From positions 4,984 through 68,983 of the forward strand of contig MNCI01006894.1 in assembly GCA_015680685.1 (NCBI GenBank): 64,000 nt of DNA, read 5' to 3'. The translations under genes were made by a program, and so were the position numbers. The stretch comes from Gnetum montanum. Lineage: Eukaryota > Streptophyta > Gnetopsida > Gnetales > Gnetaceae. This document shows, one piece after another, positions 45,838 to 58,951 of the stretch. The number at the start of each line of letters is the position of its first letter. The first letter of the stretch is position 1. The notes beneath the pieces are model-generated. The model ran no database searches. It was not told the DNA's origin and worked only from the letters and a program-made list of their open reading frames with translations.

Positions 45838-48800
45838 CTAGGCATTTTCTTGATGACAATGAATTTGATAGTAGTGGGCCCCTACCATGAAGGGTATTGT
45901 GGTCATTCCCTTCACGACAATGCATGACCCGTTAAAGGACTTGAGGCATGTTGTCTTTGTGGTTTGGATTTGGTTGACCAGACCAAGTTTGTCAATGACT
46001 AGGAATGGGATGACGATGGTCACTGCCCTGTCATGAACATGTACCTTGCAAATCTTACATTGCCCTATGTGGATGTTTATAAACATCAGTGTAGTGGTGA
46101 CTTGACCCTTTTCAGGGTCTACCTTGATTGCCTCATCATGAAAAGCTAGAGGCATTGGGCCCAATTCTTGAGGTGAAGGAGGAAGCATCATAGTGTGGAT
46201 GGCTTGTTCATCCATTGGAATGTCCTCTTTGATAGGAATGGAGGCCAACATGAAAACTAATGCTTTGCGATGAGTGGAAAAGATCATCACCAAGTTGTAC
46301 AGGCTCAAGGTTGTATTTTTTTTGTTTAAGAGCTTGCTTGACTTTTTCTAATGCATCTAGAAAGTCCTTACCACTATCAATGACATTGTTAGCCTTCATT
46401 TCCTCCATGTAGCCCAAAAGGTAGATCTCTTGGAGAGGATATTTGGGATTATTTTGTTTTGCCTACCTATGAGCCTTAGTGCTTGGTTGTTGATCACTTG
46501 CGGTAGCAGCTTTGGTTTATGTGGCCATAGGAATAGTAGACAAGGGGAGGGGCTTAGGTGTACCTAACGCCATGCGTTCCCTCATCATTTGGTCAGTGAA
46601 GTGCTCATTTGGCCTCTTGAGTTACCACCTCAACTACCTGGTGTTGTATGCAAGATGAGGCCTTAGGTGAGCAGGGTTTGTTGCAGTCCCCATCATCAGA
46701 CTCAACGAAGGGTATGCACATTGTGGTACCCTAACAAAAAAGGGTGTTTGGGTTGTATTCATTGCAACTTATTGTGGGGCCCTAGCTACAAAGGGTGTTA
46801 TGGGTGCCCAAGGTAGTGCTTTGATGAAAAAAGGGATCCTTGGATTGGTTGATGCTGAAAAGGCCCCAATGTTATCAAAGGGCACATGAACCACAAATGG
46901 CTCTTATGCCAGTCCTATGTTGTCATCAAGGTTGATGGCATTGATGACATAGCCTACACCACTTACATTGAGAGGGTCTTTGTAGACCTTCATTGATTGA
47001 TTTGTGGTCGAATTGGGTTGGTCAAATCAAGAACTAGTTGGCCATAGTCAATCATGCATTGTATGTCATCCTGTAAGGCCATGCAGAAATCCATGTCATG
47101 GCTAGACAATTGATGATAATGGTAGAATCGGTCCAACCTGAAGTGTTTTGGGACCAGAGCTCATCTGGTGCAGTTGTTGATGGGTTTTTGAGGAGCTCAA
47201 AGTAGCAATCATGATGCTTGCGAGCATCTTTAGACATTTTCTTATAGTGGATGTTCCCAGCACTAAGTAGTTGACCCAATAGTTCTAATGATTTGATGGG
47301 GAACGATGTGTACTTTGAGTGGTCCTTGCACTTAAACTTTGACCTTGGGGTAGCTTACCCCATGGCCATCAATGATGCAGGTTGGTTGATCACCACAATG
47401 CTGAAATTGGTTACCTTGTTATTGGTTGGGACCTTGTTTCCTTGGCCATTGGTTTGGCATTGTTCAACTTGGCCTCATTGGCCATTGTTGCAATGGTTGT
47501 CATTGCCTTGCCCTTCTCCTTATCTTTCTTCACGTGGGCATTCTTGTAGGCCACATAAACTGGATCCTTACTAGCTTTTGCCACATCCTAAATGCTCTTT
47601 GTTTGAGTGAATGCTTGGCTTAGGGAGTGTGGGGCAAGATAGTACAGTTTTGACTTAATGAAGTTGTTCATTGCACCTTTGAAAATGGCTAGTAGGTGAG
47701 TTTTCACGATAGACTTATGGATTTTGTTAAGTGTAGCACTCCATCATTGGATGAACTTTTGAATGGGCTTTAAGTGACCCTACTTGATCTACATGAGTTG
47801 ATCTAGGATCACCTCAGGCTTCTAGTTGTATTTGAAGTGATGAAAAATTGGCTAAGCAAATCCTCTAATGAAGATATGGAGGCCCAAGGGAGCGCGTGGT
47901 ACTAGTGTAGCGCTTTACTAGTTAGGGACATGGAAAACATGCAAATGATTACATGTGGCCATGCCTGTGACAATAGGAACTCAGATTAGAAGGTCACTAG
48001 ATGGGTGTGGGGGTCCCCTTCACTAGTATAGTTAGTGAACTAGGAAAGTTGAACACCAGGAGGAAAGGTTAGTGATGGGACAACACGACTAATGGGGTCA
48101 TCCTAGTAGAAGTCTATCAACTGGATGATATTAGAAGAGGTGTCCTTAAGCCATTTGGCCTCTTCAATGAACATCTAAATGAGTTAGAATGCTTGATTCA
48201 AGCTCAGTGTGGGTGTGGCTAGCTACATTGGTTGTGTAGCCTATTGTGCTGTTAGTGTGGTCCATGGCCCCACCGTAGGTTGTGCGATCACATAGGATGC
48301 TTGTTAAGTGTACTACTATAGAGGCTATCACACATGTTGCTACTGTGTGTGTTCTACCTAGGGAATGGATGTAGGACCCCACCACATGGTTGTGGCTTGG
48401 GTCATCATAGGGGACACCATAGAGACAAGTGGGACATATGACACTTGACCCATGTGTGATTGGGACATTGGCACTGTGTGCACATAGGGCTGAGTTGGCA
48501 TCATGGATGCTAGCATAGAGGATTGCAGAAATCGTGTTGAAACCAAAAAGGATGGGGTAATAGATGATCTTGCACCTTGATGTGTATGCACTTAATGGCT
48601 TGCTATAATGGGCATTAGTCTAGGTGGTGACAAGGGAGATGTTGCTGCCTCAAAGAAGGTAGACGGCTAAGATTGTGAAGGAGCAACATTAGAGGTGGGT
48701 AATAGGAAAGAGACATAAAAGGGATTCTTATTTTTTAAGTGAGCCTTGAATTCCTCTTTCCCATCCTATAGGGGCTCCTCATAGTCAATTGCTACATCAT

Positions 48801-49215
48801 GCTCATTTGACCCACTTAATCGAGTGAGTTGGTCAAGCATCCACCAAAAGGTCTCGGTGAGAAGAATGAGATTGTTAAGGGTAGGGAAGTACGTCCTCCC
48901 ATTTCGATGTATGAGCTCATAACCTCATTTTTCCTTCATATCTTGGCAGTTTAAGGGAATTCCTACCTAGAGCTTTGTATAAAGAAAGTTATATTTGTCT
49001 TTGTTGAGAACCATGTGCTCGAGAGATTGGCTACGGAGCTTGAGGGATTGCCTTCCCATGAAGATGGGCCTCTCGGCTCCAAGGATGTCAATTGTGAATT
49101 TTTGCTGGATAGGTTGAACAACAACTATGCCTAAGGTATAGGTTGAAGGCTCTTCAGGATTCATGCTACTGTGAAAAAATGCAAAAGGTGCAACACTAGA
49201 AAAGAAGCTGTTCAA
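45838..49215 (-). pseudogene. gag-protease of element C
   Basis: Minus-strand start near 49215 or 49164 (MNPEEPSTYTLG). The capsid core at 48180-47640 reads YTSEGDPHTHLVTF, then SSLEDLLSQFF, with stops. Low-complexity Gln/Pro parts follow at 47600-46700. The protease end at 46308-45838 has EKGQVTTTLMFINIHIGQC, where the active-site loop reads VHDRAVTIVIPF, with the catalytic Asp-Ser/Thr-Gly lost. It aligns with 38303-38990 of F. Confidence 0.65.
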
Positions 49216-49570
49216 TGCAATGAGTGTTGAAAATGACTAAGTATAGAAATGTTGAATCAATAACTAAGTATGAGAGTGTGCTAGAAAAATGTCTAACTCT
49301 GGTGTTATGCTTGCTATGCTATAGCTTGCTATGCTCCCATGCCAAGGGCAAGCTATGCTCTTCCTAGCACACAGAGTTTAGGGCCCAAGTGTAGGAGATA
49401 CACTTTGGCTTTTGTCCTGCAGGGTTCTAGGGGAACCAACAATTGGGACCAATCTACACCAATTGAATCATAGACAACTATAGTGGTGTCACATCTACAC
49501 TAGTTTGAAGTTAGTAATGGAGGTGCAAAGAGCATGTGGGACTACCACTGAATGTAGAAGGAAATGGCGA

Positions 49571-49589
49571 GGCCCTCCTTCTAGCACCA
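49571..49589 (-). other. primer-binding site of C
   Basis: Minus strand TGGTGCTAGAAGGAGGGCC, six bases after the LTR end. Same type as F. Confidence 0.7.
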
Positions 49590-49595
49590 AAAAAC

Positions 49596-51322
49596 TATGA
49601 CAACTAAAAACACTAGTAGCTGGAATGTTGAGGGGTTTGTGAGTGCATATCCTTGACCCTGCCTCCACACAAGGGCCTTTGTTGGGAAATAGAGGTAGAG
49701 TGCCCTAGATGGTCTTGCTGAACAAATAGGGACTTCACTAGCTGCAACCAAGGTATTGGGTGCAACTAGGGGGTGGCGTGGTTAGCCAAAAATACGAGTG
49801 TCGACAGTGTTCTTAGCAGTACTGAGGCCAACTAGGCCTAAGCGTAGCAGGGTCTCTTGGCATGAGAACATTGGTGCAAGTGTGCAAAAAATGTGTAGAA
49901 TAACAAAAAAGTGTGAATGTGGTATTGAATGTCAAAAAAATGCTTAAAATGCAATAGAGTTTGAGAGAAAGAAAGGATGATACCACCCCAGACAGGAAGG
50001 GTAGCAATTACAAATGAGTTTGTGGAGGTACACGGTGTATAGGCAGGAATAGTAGTAGCATAGCCAGAGTCTTTAGGGTGTCCGAAGGTGAAGACTAACA
50101 TCTATTGCAAGGTCCATGCCTATTGGGTTGGCTACTATAATGTCCTGTGGGCTTGCAGTATGCTGTGGTGTTGAGTGGGACACAAAGGTGATGCCAAGGT
50201 GTTGATATGCTCTGGTGTATAGGATGCTTGAGGTGCCTTGGATGCCAAGTGGTGCTCCGAGATGCTAATTGCTACTTGGATTTGCTAGCCAAATGCTTCA
50301 AATGCCCACCACTAGAATGAATTACCAACCACTAGGGTGTGGAATGCAAGGGTATTTATAGGCTTAGGGTTAGCGTGAAATGGGGATCATGAGCCACGTG
50401 GCAAAGGGCTAGGTGTGGCTACGCTAAACCTTACTATGCTTCCACTGGAGCAATTGGTGCTATGCTTTGATATGCTCCACTAGACCCCAAGAGATCGCCA
50501 AATTGGCTATGATACTAAGACTGCATGTGCTAAGACCGCAATGTACTTGCAAACAATGCAAAATAGCGCAATTTGGAGGCTATTCTATGGGACTATGTTC
50601 TTCTCTTTCTTAAGTGGGATTAAGCATAGGTACAATTTTGGGACATAGAGGGGGGTACAAAAAGAGTAAAAATTGCTGATCCTACTTGCTAGTGGAGTGC
50701 TGAAGCTGAAATGAAGGCCTATGCTAAGGTTTGGAAGCTTTTGGAGGTAGTTTCTTGTTGCTACGCTAGCTATACTTTGGAGCATAGCACAATAGTTGGG
50801 CAATTCTTGCAAAAAACAAAAGTCCAGTGCTGCTACGCTTGCTACAGTAGAAAGCATAGCAAGATGGGGCAAAGCATAGCACAAAAACTTGGAAAAATTT
50901 GGCAAAAAATGTAGTCCTTGTTCTTGCTACGCCAGCTATGCTTGAGAGTGTGGTAGGAAGGCTAGCTTCAAGAGTTAGGTTTTCCAAATGCTTCTTCCAT
51001 GCTGAGCTAGCTTGGCAAGTTCTAGCTTGGCAACTTCTAGCTTAACACTAGCCACTAGAGTGCTGCTACACTTGCTATGCTGGAAAGTGTAGCAAGAGGG
51101 ATGTGAGTGTAGCAAGACACTTAGAAAATTTTTTTCAGCTATTGTTGACACTTAGAAGATTTTGTAGATTTGGTTCTATGTTGCATGCTACGCTGGCTAT
51201 GCTCTAGAGCATAGCCCCAGCAGTGGGATCATGGGTCAAACACTTAGAAAAAAATTGCCTTGTGTTGACACTTAGACAAATTTGCCATTGTAGTGCTGTT
51301 GCCCAAATTTGGTGGTGTTTCA
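49596..51322 (-). repeat. 5' LTR of element C
   Basis: TATA (tatttata) at 50353-50360. It aligns along its length with 13197-14896. gagtg at 51323 is the target duplication. Confidence 0.85.
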
Positions 51323-51327
51323 GAGTG

Positions 51328-52539
51328 CATCCACAGAACAATCATTTTTCCTTATTAGAGAAGAAAAGAGAAGTAGGAAGTGAGGAAGGGCCTTAGTTAG
51401 AGGGGACCTTCAGGCATGGGTAACATGTCTTTCTAGTTCCATAACTAGTGCTTGTAGCCCATTTATTTTGTCTAAGAGATGTGCTTTGAATTCCCATCAT
51501 TTTTTTTGAAATGGGAACCACACCATGCAAAGACTTATTCGTTTATTATATCTAAGGGGTGTGCTTTGAATTCCCATCATTTTTTTGAAATGGGAACCAC
51601 ACCATGCAAAGGCTTGTTCATTTATTGTGTCTAAGGAGTGTGCTTTGAATTCCCATATTTTTTCTATAAGAACCACACCATGCAAAGACTTATTCAACTT
51701 CCTTTTATTGGTCGACATAGAACGGTAAGAAATCCATGAAAACACACATGCACCTAGACAAATAGAAAGGTACAAAGAATACCAAATTCTCTTGAAGTCA
51801 CACCCTATTTAAACCTTTGAATCCTTTTCAATTCTATAAACTATCAAAGTTACAAATTTTTTAACATTTTGTTAATGAAAAAGGGACTACACATTTCCAG
51901 AACAAGGAAAACCATAGAGTTTGTAGATGGGTAGATGTCGTAGACTCACTACCTATTGCATGAAAAAGAAACCATGTCCTAATCATCTGTAACAAAATTC
52001 AAAGCCAGAATCTTGACACCAAAAATCAAATAACAAAATAGTACATACCACCATCAAGTAATGCATTACTACTGTACCTGGCACTTATTAACAAAAATTT
52101 AGAAAATCACATCAAAATAAAATAAAAGAAAATATAAAAGAAAGCGTAAAATATTCAAGAAATAGAAAATGTACTAATGATGGTGTAAAAAAAAATTAGA
52201 AAAGATTAATAATGTGAAAACAAGAAGATGTAAAGTAAAGAATGTGTAAAACAAAAAGTTGTAAAACAAAAATGTGTAAAACAAAATGATGAAAAATTGA
52301 GGAGCCACTTATATGGTTAGCATGGGTGGCCATCTCCCCCAAGATTAAGTTGAAAGGAGGAGATTTAAAATATGGATTGTGGTAATCCATTTTATGAGAC
52401 GTTTGTTGTATTAGTTAGCTTATGCTCGTGGAAAGGTTTGATTTGTTAGATGTTGACTAGTTGTTTCTTGTTTGGGCTCTCAGGTTTGTAGATTATCATG
52501 GTCCTAGAAGAAAAAGTTTTGTAAATGATGTAAGGTCCT
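51328..52539 (-). other. post-integrase interior of element A
   Basis: Noncoding. Includes the gggggagatggcc motif (52321-52333 on the minus strand), also seen at the end of the element 1 ORF, then repeated tgttttacac-like runs. It holds the insertion point of C at its far end. Confidence 0.6.
51460..51695. repeat. 79-80 bp tandem repeat, about three units
   Basis: Units start at 51481, 51561 and 51640 with gtgctttgaattccca and share accacaccatgcaaag. It is inside the post-integrase region of A; 10644-11255 of B lacks it. Confidence 0.9.
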
Positions 52540-53600
52540 TTTCACAATGTTTGGAACTTAGTTCGTTGAGGTATGTGTGTGGGGTTCCAATAGAGAACCT
52601 TATCTCTTGGTTGAATTTTGACTTTTCTGATTTTAAGGTCATAGTGTTTTTTGTTGTAGGTCTTATGCAACTCGTTAAATGATAGGGCCACCAATCGATT
52701 AAGATTCATTAGTCTTTCTTTTTGTATTAGACTCAAGTCAAGGTTAAGATCACAGGTTGTTGAAAGTGTACAAAGCTTAGATTGAATAGGAAGTGTTGGT
52801 AATTTTCTATACACAAGCTTATAGGGAAAATAGCCTACAGGAAGTTTCCATGTTGAGCAGTAGGCCCAAAGGGCATCGTTGAGTTTTGTGCTCTAGTCTT
52901 TCCTATATTTGCTAATAGTTCTTTTTAGAATCCTTATGACTTCCCTATTGGTAACCTTAGCTTGACCATTGTCTTGGGGGTGGTAGGGTGTTGTGAGTTT
53001 ATGTTGAACCCCCAAGCATTGCATGAGCTTCTAAAAAGTAGTGCCTGTAAAGTGAGTTCCATTATCAGAAATTAATGCATGGGACACACCAAACCTATTT
53101 ACAACATTTTGTTGTACAAACCAAGCAGCAGTAGAAGATGTACAGTTGATGACGGCTACTGTTTTTGCCCATTTCGGACAATAGTCAACAGTGATTATAA
53201 TGTATGCCTTTTCATTTCACATGGGTGTGATGGGATACATGAAATCAATGCCCTAGATGTCAAAGTATTCCAGTGGTTGAATCCATTGCTAAGGTTCCTC
53301 CATTTGAGCAGTCATTCCACCATCTCGTCGGCATCATTCACAATAGTGGACATAATGGTGAGCATTTTTGAAGATTGTTGGCCAATAGTACCATGCCATC
53401 AAGATTTTAATGGTGGTGCATCTCCCAACATATTGTCCTCCATAAGGACCTTCATAAGTGTCTTGGAGAATGCGTAGTTGGTTGGTATTAGGGACACATC
53501 AACGAACTAGGCCATCAATGCACACCTTGTAGAGGTGTTCATTGATCTCCATGAAGTGTTTTACCTGGTGAAAAAACTGTTGTTTCTTCTAGTGGTCCAA
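52540..53600 (-). pseudogene. integrase of element A
   Basis: The minus-strand C-terminal frame 52814-52542 has LVALSFNELHKTYNKKHYD and a D-KVLYWNP end, matching the tail of Athila-type integrase. Upstream text (53500-52820) gives, with stops, the zinc-finger and core region. Broken by stops and shifts. Confidence 0.65.
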
Positions 53601-53799
53601 TCCTTGTGGCATCTCTTGGATGAGAAGATAGGTGAGAATTTTTTCATACCATTTAGGCTCATTGGATAATTATTTGGTTATAGCTCTAGTAAAGAGGAGT
53701 TCATCAGGAAACATATTAGATAGTGGGTTTTCTTCCTCTTTGTTGTCTCATTACAACTGAGACAAGTGATCAATGATCACATTCTCAGTGCCCTTTTGA

Positions 53800-54960
53800 A
53801 TTACCATTGTAAGATTGAATTCCTACAAGATCACCAGCCACTGTATGACACAGGGGCTTACCGTTGGCTTGTTCATTAGGAAGTGGATGGAACTGTGGTT
53901 TGTGTGCATAAACACCTTGTATCCAAGCACATAATGCCTGAACTTCTCTGGAGTAAATACCACTACCATCAATTCTTTTTTTGTAGTGGTGTAGTTCAAT
54001 TGTACATCCACAATGCTTTGTTTAGCATAGTGGATGTAGTATGGATGTTTCTTATTATCCATTTGCATAAGCACAACTCCCAAGGCATAATTTGATGCAT
54101 CTATCATGACATGAAATGGTTTGGACTAGTCAAGTGCTTATAGGATTAGAGTTTCTACAAGTTTCTCTTTTAACTGTTGGAATGCTTTTTCACATTTTGT
54201 GGTCTAGAAAAATGGAGCATCTTTCTTTATCAGCTCCACCAACAGCCTTGTGATCTTAGAGAAATTTTCTATGAATCGTCAGTAGTAGTCAATATATCCA
54301 AGAAATGATCAAATATTTTTGATAGTTTTTGGTTGGTGGGTTATTCCTTGGATGACCCTTATTTTCTTAGGGTCTATGTCAATTCCTACCTGTGATATTC
54401 TATTCCCTAATACAATGCCTTCCCAGACCATTAGCTGACTTTTTCTCCAATTGAGTTGCAAGTTGGTTCAACACATTGTTTTAGCACTTGCTCAAGGTGG
54501 TCCAAGGCTTGCTCAAATGTTGCTTCATAAGTGGAAAAGTCATCTATGAAGACTTCCACACCACTTCTAATTTTCTATTAAAAATGCTCAAAACCAGGTG
54601 TTGGAATGGAGCAGGAGCATTGCATAGACCAAATGGCATATTGTGATATGTAAAAGTCCCCCAAGGACTTGTGAATGTTGTCTTCACTTAGTTCTATGGT
54701 GCAATTTGAATTTGGTTATAACGTCTATAACCATCTAGAAAACTATAGTAGTAATGCCTAAATATTATGTCTAACACTTGATCAACAAATGGAAACGGAA
54801 AATGATCCGTGAATGTTGCCATATTCAGTAGCCAAAAATTGATGTAGACCTACCACTTGCCTCCTTTCTTTGGCATAATCATGAGTGGACTAACCCACTT
54901 ACTATCTACAATAGGATAAATGAACCTTGCCTTGAGGAGTTGTTCGATTTCCTCTTTGAT
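53800..54960 (-). pseudogene. reverse transcriptase and RNase H of element A
   Basis: RT fingers near 54890-54830 read HSLMIMPKKGGK. RNase H at 54107-53823 reads MIDASNYALGVVLMQMDNKK, then LNYTTTKKELMVVVF and FMHTNHSSIHFLM, a clear Ty3/gypsy RNase H with the first catalytic Asp (IDAS) kept. The palm is interrupted by stops between 54800 and 54230. Confidence 0.8.
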
Positions 54961-54990
54961 GACTTACTTCAGTTTGGGGTTTAATCGCCT

Positions 54991-55760
54991 CTATGGCTGT
55001 CTCTTTGGCTTCATGGCTGGATTAGTGTAGATGCGATGCTGGCATATCCTAGGATCAATTCCTATGAGTTCAAGATATGACCAAGAAAAAGCTACTGACC
55101 ATTTTTTAACCACATTCAATAGCATGTTTTTATGCTTTGGAGTAAGATTTGCATTGATTATGACCAGCTTCTCATTTTTTAAAAACACATATTCCATTTT
55201 GATTGACAGCATTTTTAGTTCAATGGGCTCTTACTTGAAATTTTCAGGAATCTTTAGCTCTCCTCAATAAGTAACATCATTTGCATCATTAGAGAGTTGG
55301 AGAGTAGGTTCCATGCAGTGTACGTCTCATAAGAAATTAAATTGACACCAGAACCTAAGTCAAGAAGAGCTTTACACAATTCATTCCCAATAATTTACAA
55401 ATATATGAGAGGACTTTTAGGATCAGCTAATTTCCTAGGAAGGTTTCTAGCACAAATTCAATCAGATATAGTGTGAGTAAACATCATAATATGGATCCTA
55501 GGTGGTGTTTAGTTTGAAGGGAACTCAAAGGAATTGGATATAGAGGAATATGGAGAAGCAGGGTTGTCAATTGCAAGTGTATTTGAGGGCTTCGGTGGAT
55601 TGCGAGGTTGAAAGAAAGGTCTTTTCTTTGATAGAGTATTCAACCCGCTTGATTGATGAACTAGTTGTAGATTAATAGCCCTAGTAGTGTTGTGTTGTTG
55701 CAGTTGAGTTGGTAGTTCACCATACATAGGTGGAGCAAGTGGTAGCTATGAGTTTAATAA
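54991..55760 (-). pseudogene. protease and pre-RT linker of element A
   Basis: A remnant of the protease site ALLDLGSGVNLIS at about 55375-55335, with DLG where DSG stands in element 1. The GRAWL end motif is missing, so part of the protease is deleted. The linker MEYVFLKNEKLVIINANLTP (55200) and SWSYLELIGIDPRICQHRIY precede RT, as in Athila-type pol. Confidence 0.7.
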
Positions 55761-55999
55761 TGATCAAAAGGATGGTAGTGAGATTGGAATGTAGCAACGT
55801 GACTAGAGGAGTCATGTGGAGACAAGGGTTTCTAAACATAGTACCCATATGGATCAGGCTATCTATAAGGGTATTATTGCCTTGGTGGTGCCAATGCCCA
55901 TGATTATGGTTGTTGCCATAGTTGATATTGCTCATATGGTTGCGGTGGAGTTTCGCTTGGATAATATTGCTGTTGTTGTTGGAATTGCCTAAAATTACC

Positions 56000-57942
56000 T
56001 TGAGGATAAGGTAATCTACTAGATGTTTACCTTTGTGTTAGTTGTGGATTCAAAGCATACACCCCAAACTCTTGTAAATGTGATACTATGGGGAAACATC
56101 CCTTAGGATGTTCATACTGGCAGATGTCACACCCACCATCATCATTTGATTCACTTTTCACAACTTCTTCTATTGTAGCAATCTTGCCCTTACCTTTTTG
56201 ATAGGCATGTTCAACTTCCTTGCACCTCCTGCACTCATGATCACTACCTTGTTCTTTGGAATCTTTAGCAATTTTTAGGATAGCTTGAAATCTACTATCC
56301 ATGGAGTCCCATAACTGATCAACCATGGTTATAATTTTAGATTGAAATTTTTGGAGTGGCAAGGTTTTCCTATTCACCACCTCATAAAGTGTAGATTCTT
56401 TCTCATTGTCACAGAATAAAATCTCCCTCTTGCGAATGGAAGGATCATAGTTATATTTTTCTACACTTTTTCTTTTTCTTAATTCACCCTTCTCTTTAAC
56501 TACTTGTTTGATTAGTCTTTGTATTTGATGGGCACTTAATTTCGATAGTCGCCCTTGGGCATAGACAGCAAGGGTTCTTCTCATTTTTGATCGAAGCTTG
56601 TCTACAATGTGGCAAAGTTGATCTTGTTGAGAATAACCATGGCTAGGATATTTTTGCATTAAGGAATAGTATTGACCAATGGTGGAATCTAAGGATTCAT
56701 GTGTTTCTTGTTTCCATCCTTGGATTTGCCTTCTCAAGTTGGACACTTTGAAGTATGCTTGATATTTATCATTAAACAATTCAGACATGGTACTCCATCG
56801 TCTGATAGATTCTTGCTCTAAGGACTGGCACCAGTTCTCTGCTTCTTTGATGAATGTCCTTGGGAAAAAATTGAGTTTTTGCCACTCATTCTCTATGTTC
56901 TACAAGGCAGATGCATCTTGAAAAGCTTGGAGATGGTTCTTTGGATCAAAGTTATATCCCCCCTTTGAACTGAGGAATATTGTTAATGTCTAGCCTTTTG
57001 ATCTGACTATCTGTCATGTGCCTTGTTGGAATTCATACTGCTGCTACAATATTGAGCATACTTTGGGTAGTAAGCAAAGGCTCATCGAGACCATGATTAT
57101 GGTGCCTACGATGCCCTCTACTACCCCTTCGTTCATGGTGATGTGCCTCTTTTGAATGTTTGCAACCTTGATCTTGCCTTGCTTAATGGTTCCTTCGATC
57201 ATTTCAATCTTGTTGGTCATTTTGGTCACCTCCATCATGGTCTTGCCTCTTGTGGTTACGATTAGAGCTAGAAGAAGATGATGATGATGACAAAGGTGAA
57301 GAGGAAGGAGGACTAGCATTTTCATGATGCCTGCTTCCCCCTCTTTGGCGATCATGGCCATGATCATGATCTTGTTTCTTGTCTACATCCCTGGCTTGCC
57401 TCATTGGATCCTTCTTTGTTATTGGATCCATTCTTACCAAAATTGAGATTGTGAATTATGGACTGTAGGTTTTGGTTTTGACTTTCTTCACCGAAGTTAA
57501 AGAGAGGAATTTCACTGAATGGGAAATGCCTAGAGAAGGACTCCTCACCATCTTTTTGGTATAGCAAGAATGAGGAATCATTAAATCCTTTTCCCTTTGC
57601 AAATTCCTAATGTTGTTCTAATTGGTGATCCCTAAGACATTGTGCCTCAATGGGACGATAATCCCTGGTATCACTATCTTACACAACATACTCAACATGA
57701 AGTTCCTGGAGACCCCGTCGTATAAGAATTTGTTGAAGAATTATAGGAATGGATCAATCAAGTAGCAACACAATGTTGTCCTTCATGTCATGCCACTACA
57801 ACTATTCATGCTGATGTAGGAGGAAGGTGAAATTGGGTACATACTCATCAAGATTAGCATATAGCACTCGATATTATTGAGGCATCGACTGATGATCTCC
57901 ATCAAACTTAGGTAGAGAAGCACTCCTATGAGAAGAAGACAT
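56000..57942 (-). pseudogene. gag of element A
   Basis: Start ATG at 57942. The longest open piece, 56788-56027, covers the second half of the capsid core (FNDKYQAYFKVSNLRRQIQG, YAQGRLSKLSAHQIQRLIKQ) and ends with the knuckle CDICQYEHPKGC. The first half (57440-56790) is in other frames, with Arg/Asp/His repeats at 57440-57204. It aligns along its length with element 1 Gag. Confidence 0.8.
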
Positions 57943-58083
57943 TTTTAGTTAGATGATAAAAATGCAATATGCTTTTAAATTTTGTTTTAGTAATTGTAAA
58001 ATATGATATGACTCTAAGGTTCGTTCCAATGATTTTGAATGATTTTCACTAAATTCTAGATAGCACATGAAACAACCAAAAGG

Positions 58084-58101
58084 TCCTCGGCAATGACACC
58101 A
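58084..58101 (-). other. primer-binding site of A, decayed tRNA-Asp type
   Basis: Minus strand TGGTGTCATTGCCGAGGA. Four differences from the 1571 site, all transitions. Confidence 0.8.
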
Positions 58102-58102
58102 A

Positions 58103-58946
58103 TGATGAGCGATGAGGTACCCCTATGCCCAATCATATGAATCACTAAGGCATTCACATGCGATTTGGTCAAATTCTATAGACCTATTGGTCTCCAGTGC
58201 ACTAGTTCTTCTAGGAAGTGAAATGGGCATTGAGAAAGTTCATTGTCTTCCCAACTACACTTGTGAGGCTCAAGGATATGGTTTAAGTGTAATTGAGATA
58301 CATGATTTTTATCATTTTATGTTTTATAAGTTTAATCGACTACAACAAGAATGAAAGGTAGAGTAATTTAAGATCTAATTCATTCACTGCCTAGCTAGCC
58401 TAACACAAGTACCCGTTCCACTTTCCTGAACACATATAGCATTGCTACGCTACTAAACATTAAACATTGTTGGGTTACCAAGCACTATATGTATGCTCAA
58501 AGTGGTTGTGCTTGTGTTCATTAACAATAGGAAATTAATTGCTTAATCTACATGCATTAACATAAAGTGCATTAAAAGAAACATTAATCTATTCTTAGTG
58601 TTGCAAGGATTATCAAAAAGGGTTCATTTTTATTCTTGTGACACTGCTGTGCTTAGGTACATTAGTGCTTGAACAAAGATCTGAACACACTCAGACTTCT
58701 GCTATAGGCACTTTAAAAATATTCTAACTCTGGAGAAAACAAATTACAAAAGCATCAATACTCTATGAAAAAACTATGAAAAGCTATTTGAAAATCATGA
58801 ACCCAAGTGCTATATTTATAGGCTAACGTATACCTCATGATATCAAATATCCGTCATCATGTCCTAGGCTCTAACATTGGGTATCTGATGTCACAGCTCT
58901 AATATCAGGTATCCAATATCGAAGCGTGTTAGAACATGACTCATTA
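58103..58946 (-). repeat. 5' LTR of element A
   Basis: Minus strand begins TAATGAGTCATG (TG changed to TA) and ends GCTCATCA. TATA (tatttata) is at 58813-58820, and GATATC-type cores are at 58840-58920. tcaag at 58947-58951 is the target duplication. Confidence 0.85.
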
Positions 58947-58951
58947 TCAAG

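Larger units (their letters stand above)
13197..51322 (-). mobile_element. element C: Tat-like LTR retrotransposon, split by E and F
   Basis: 5' LTR 49596-51322 and 3' LTR 13197-14896 (about 1.7 kb each) are flanked by gagtg at 13192-13196 and 51323-51327. Minus-strand order is LTR, primer site 49571-49589, gag 49215-47000, protease region about 46420-45840, repeat array, an antisense intron-containing gene, spacer, RT/RNase H/second RNase H/integrase 20480-17060, repeat array, polypurine tract, LTR. Excluding E and F the element is about 19.6 kb, very large but within the range known for Tat/Ogre-like elements. It inserted into the post-integrase region of A. All frames are broken. Confidence 0.85.
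11261..58946 (-). mobile_element. element A: Athila-like gag-pol element, split by C
   Basis: 5' LTR 58103-58946 and 3' LTR 11261-12111 are alignable over their full length. Both are flanked by the same 5-bp duplication tcaag (58947-58951 and 11256-11260). Minus-strand order is LTR, primer site 58084-58101, gag 57942-56000, protease/RT/RNase H/integrase to 52540, a noncoding region, polypurine tract 12112-12125, LTR. Removing element C with one copy of its duplication leaves about 9.6 kb, a normal size for this group. All frames carry stops or shifts. LTRs differ at roughly one base in eight by eye, so the insertion is old. Confidence 0.85.
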
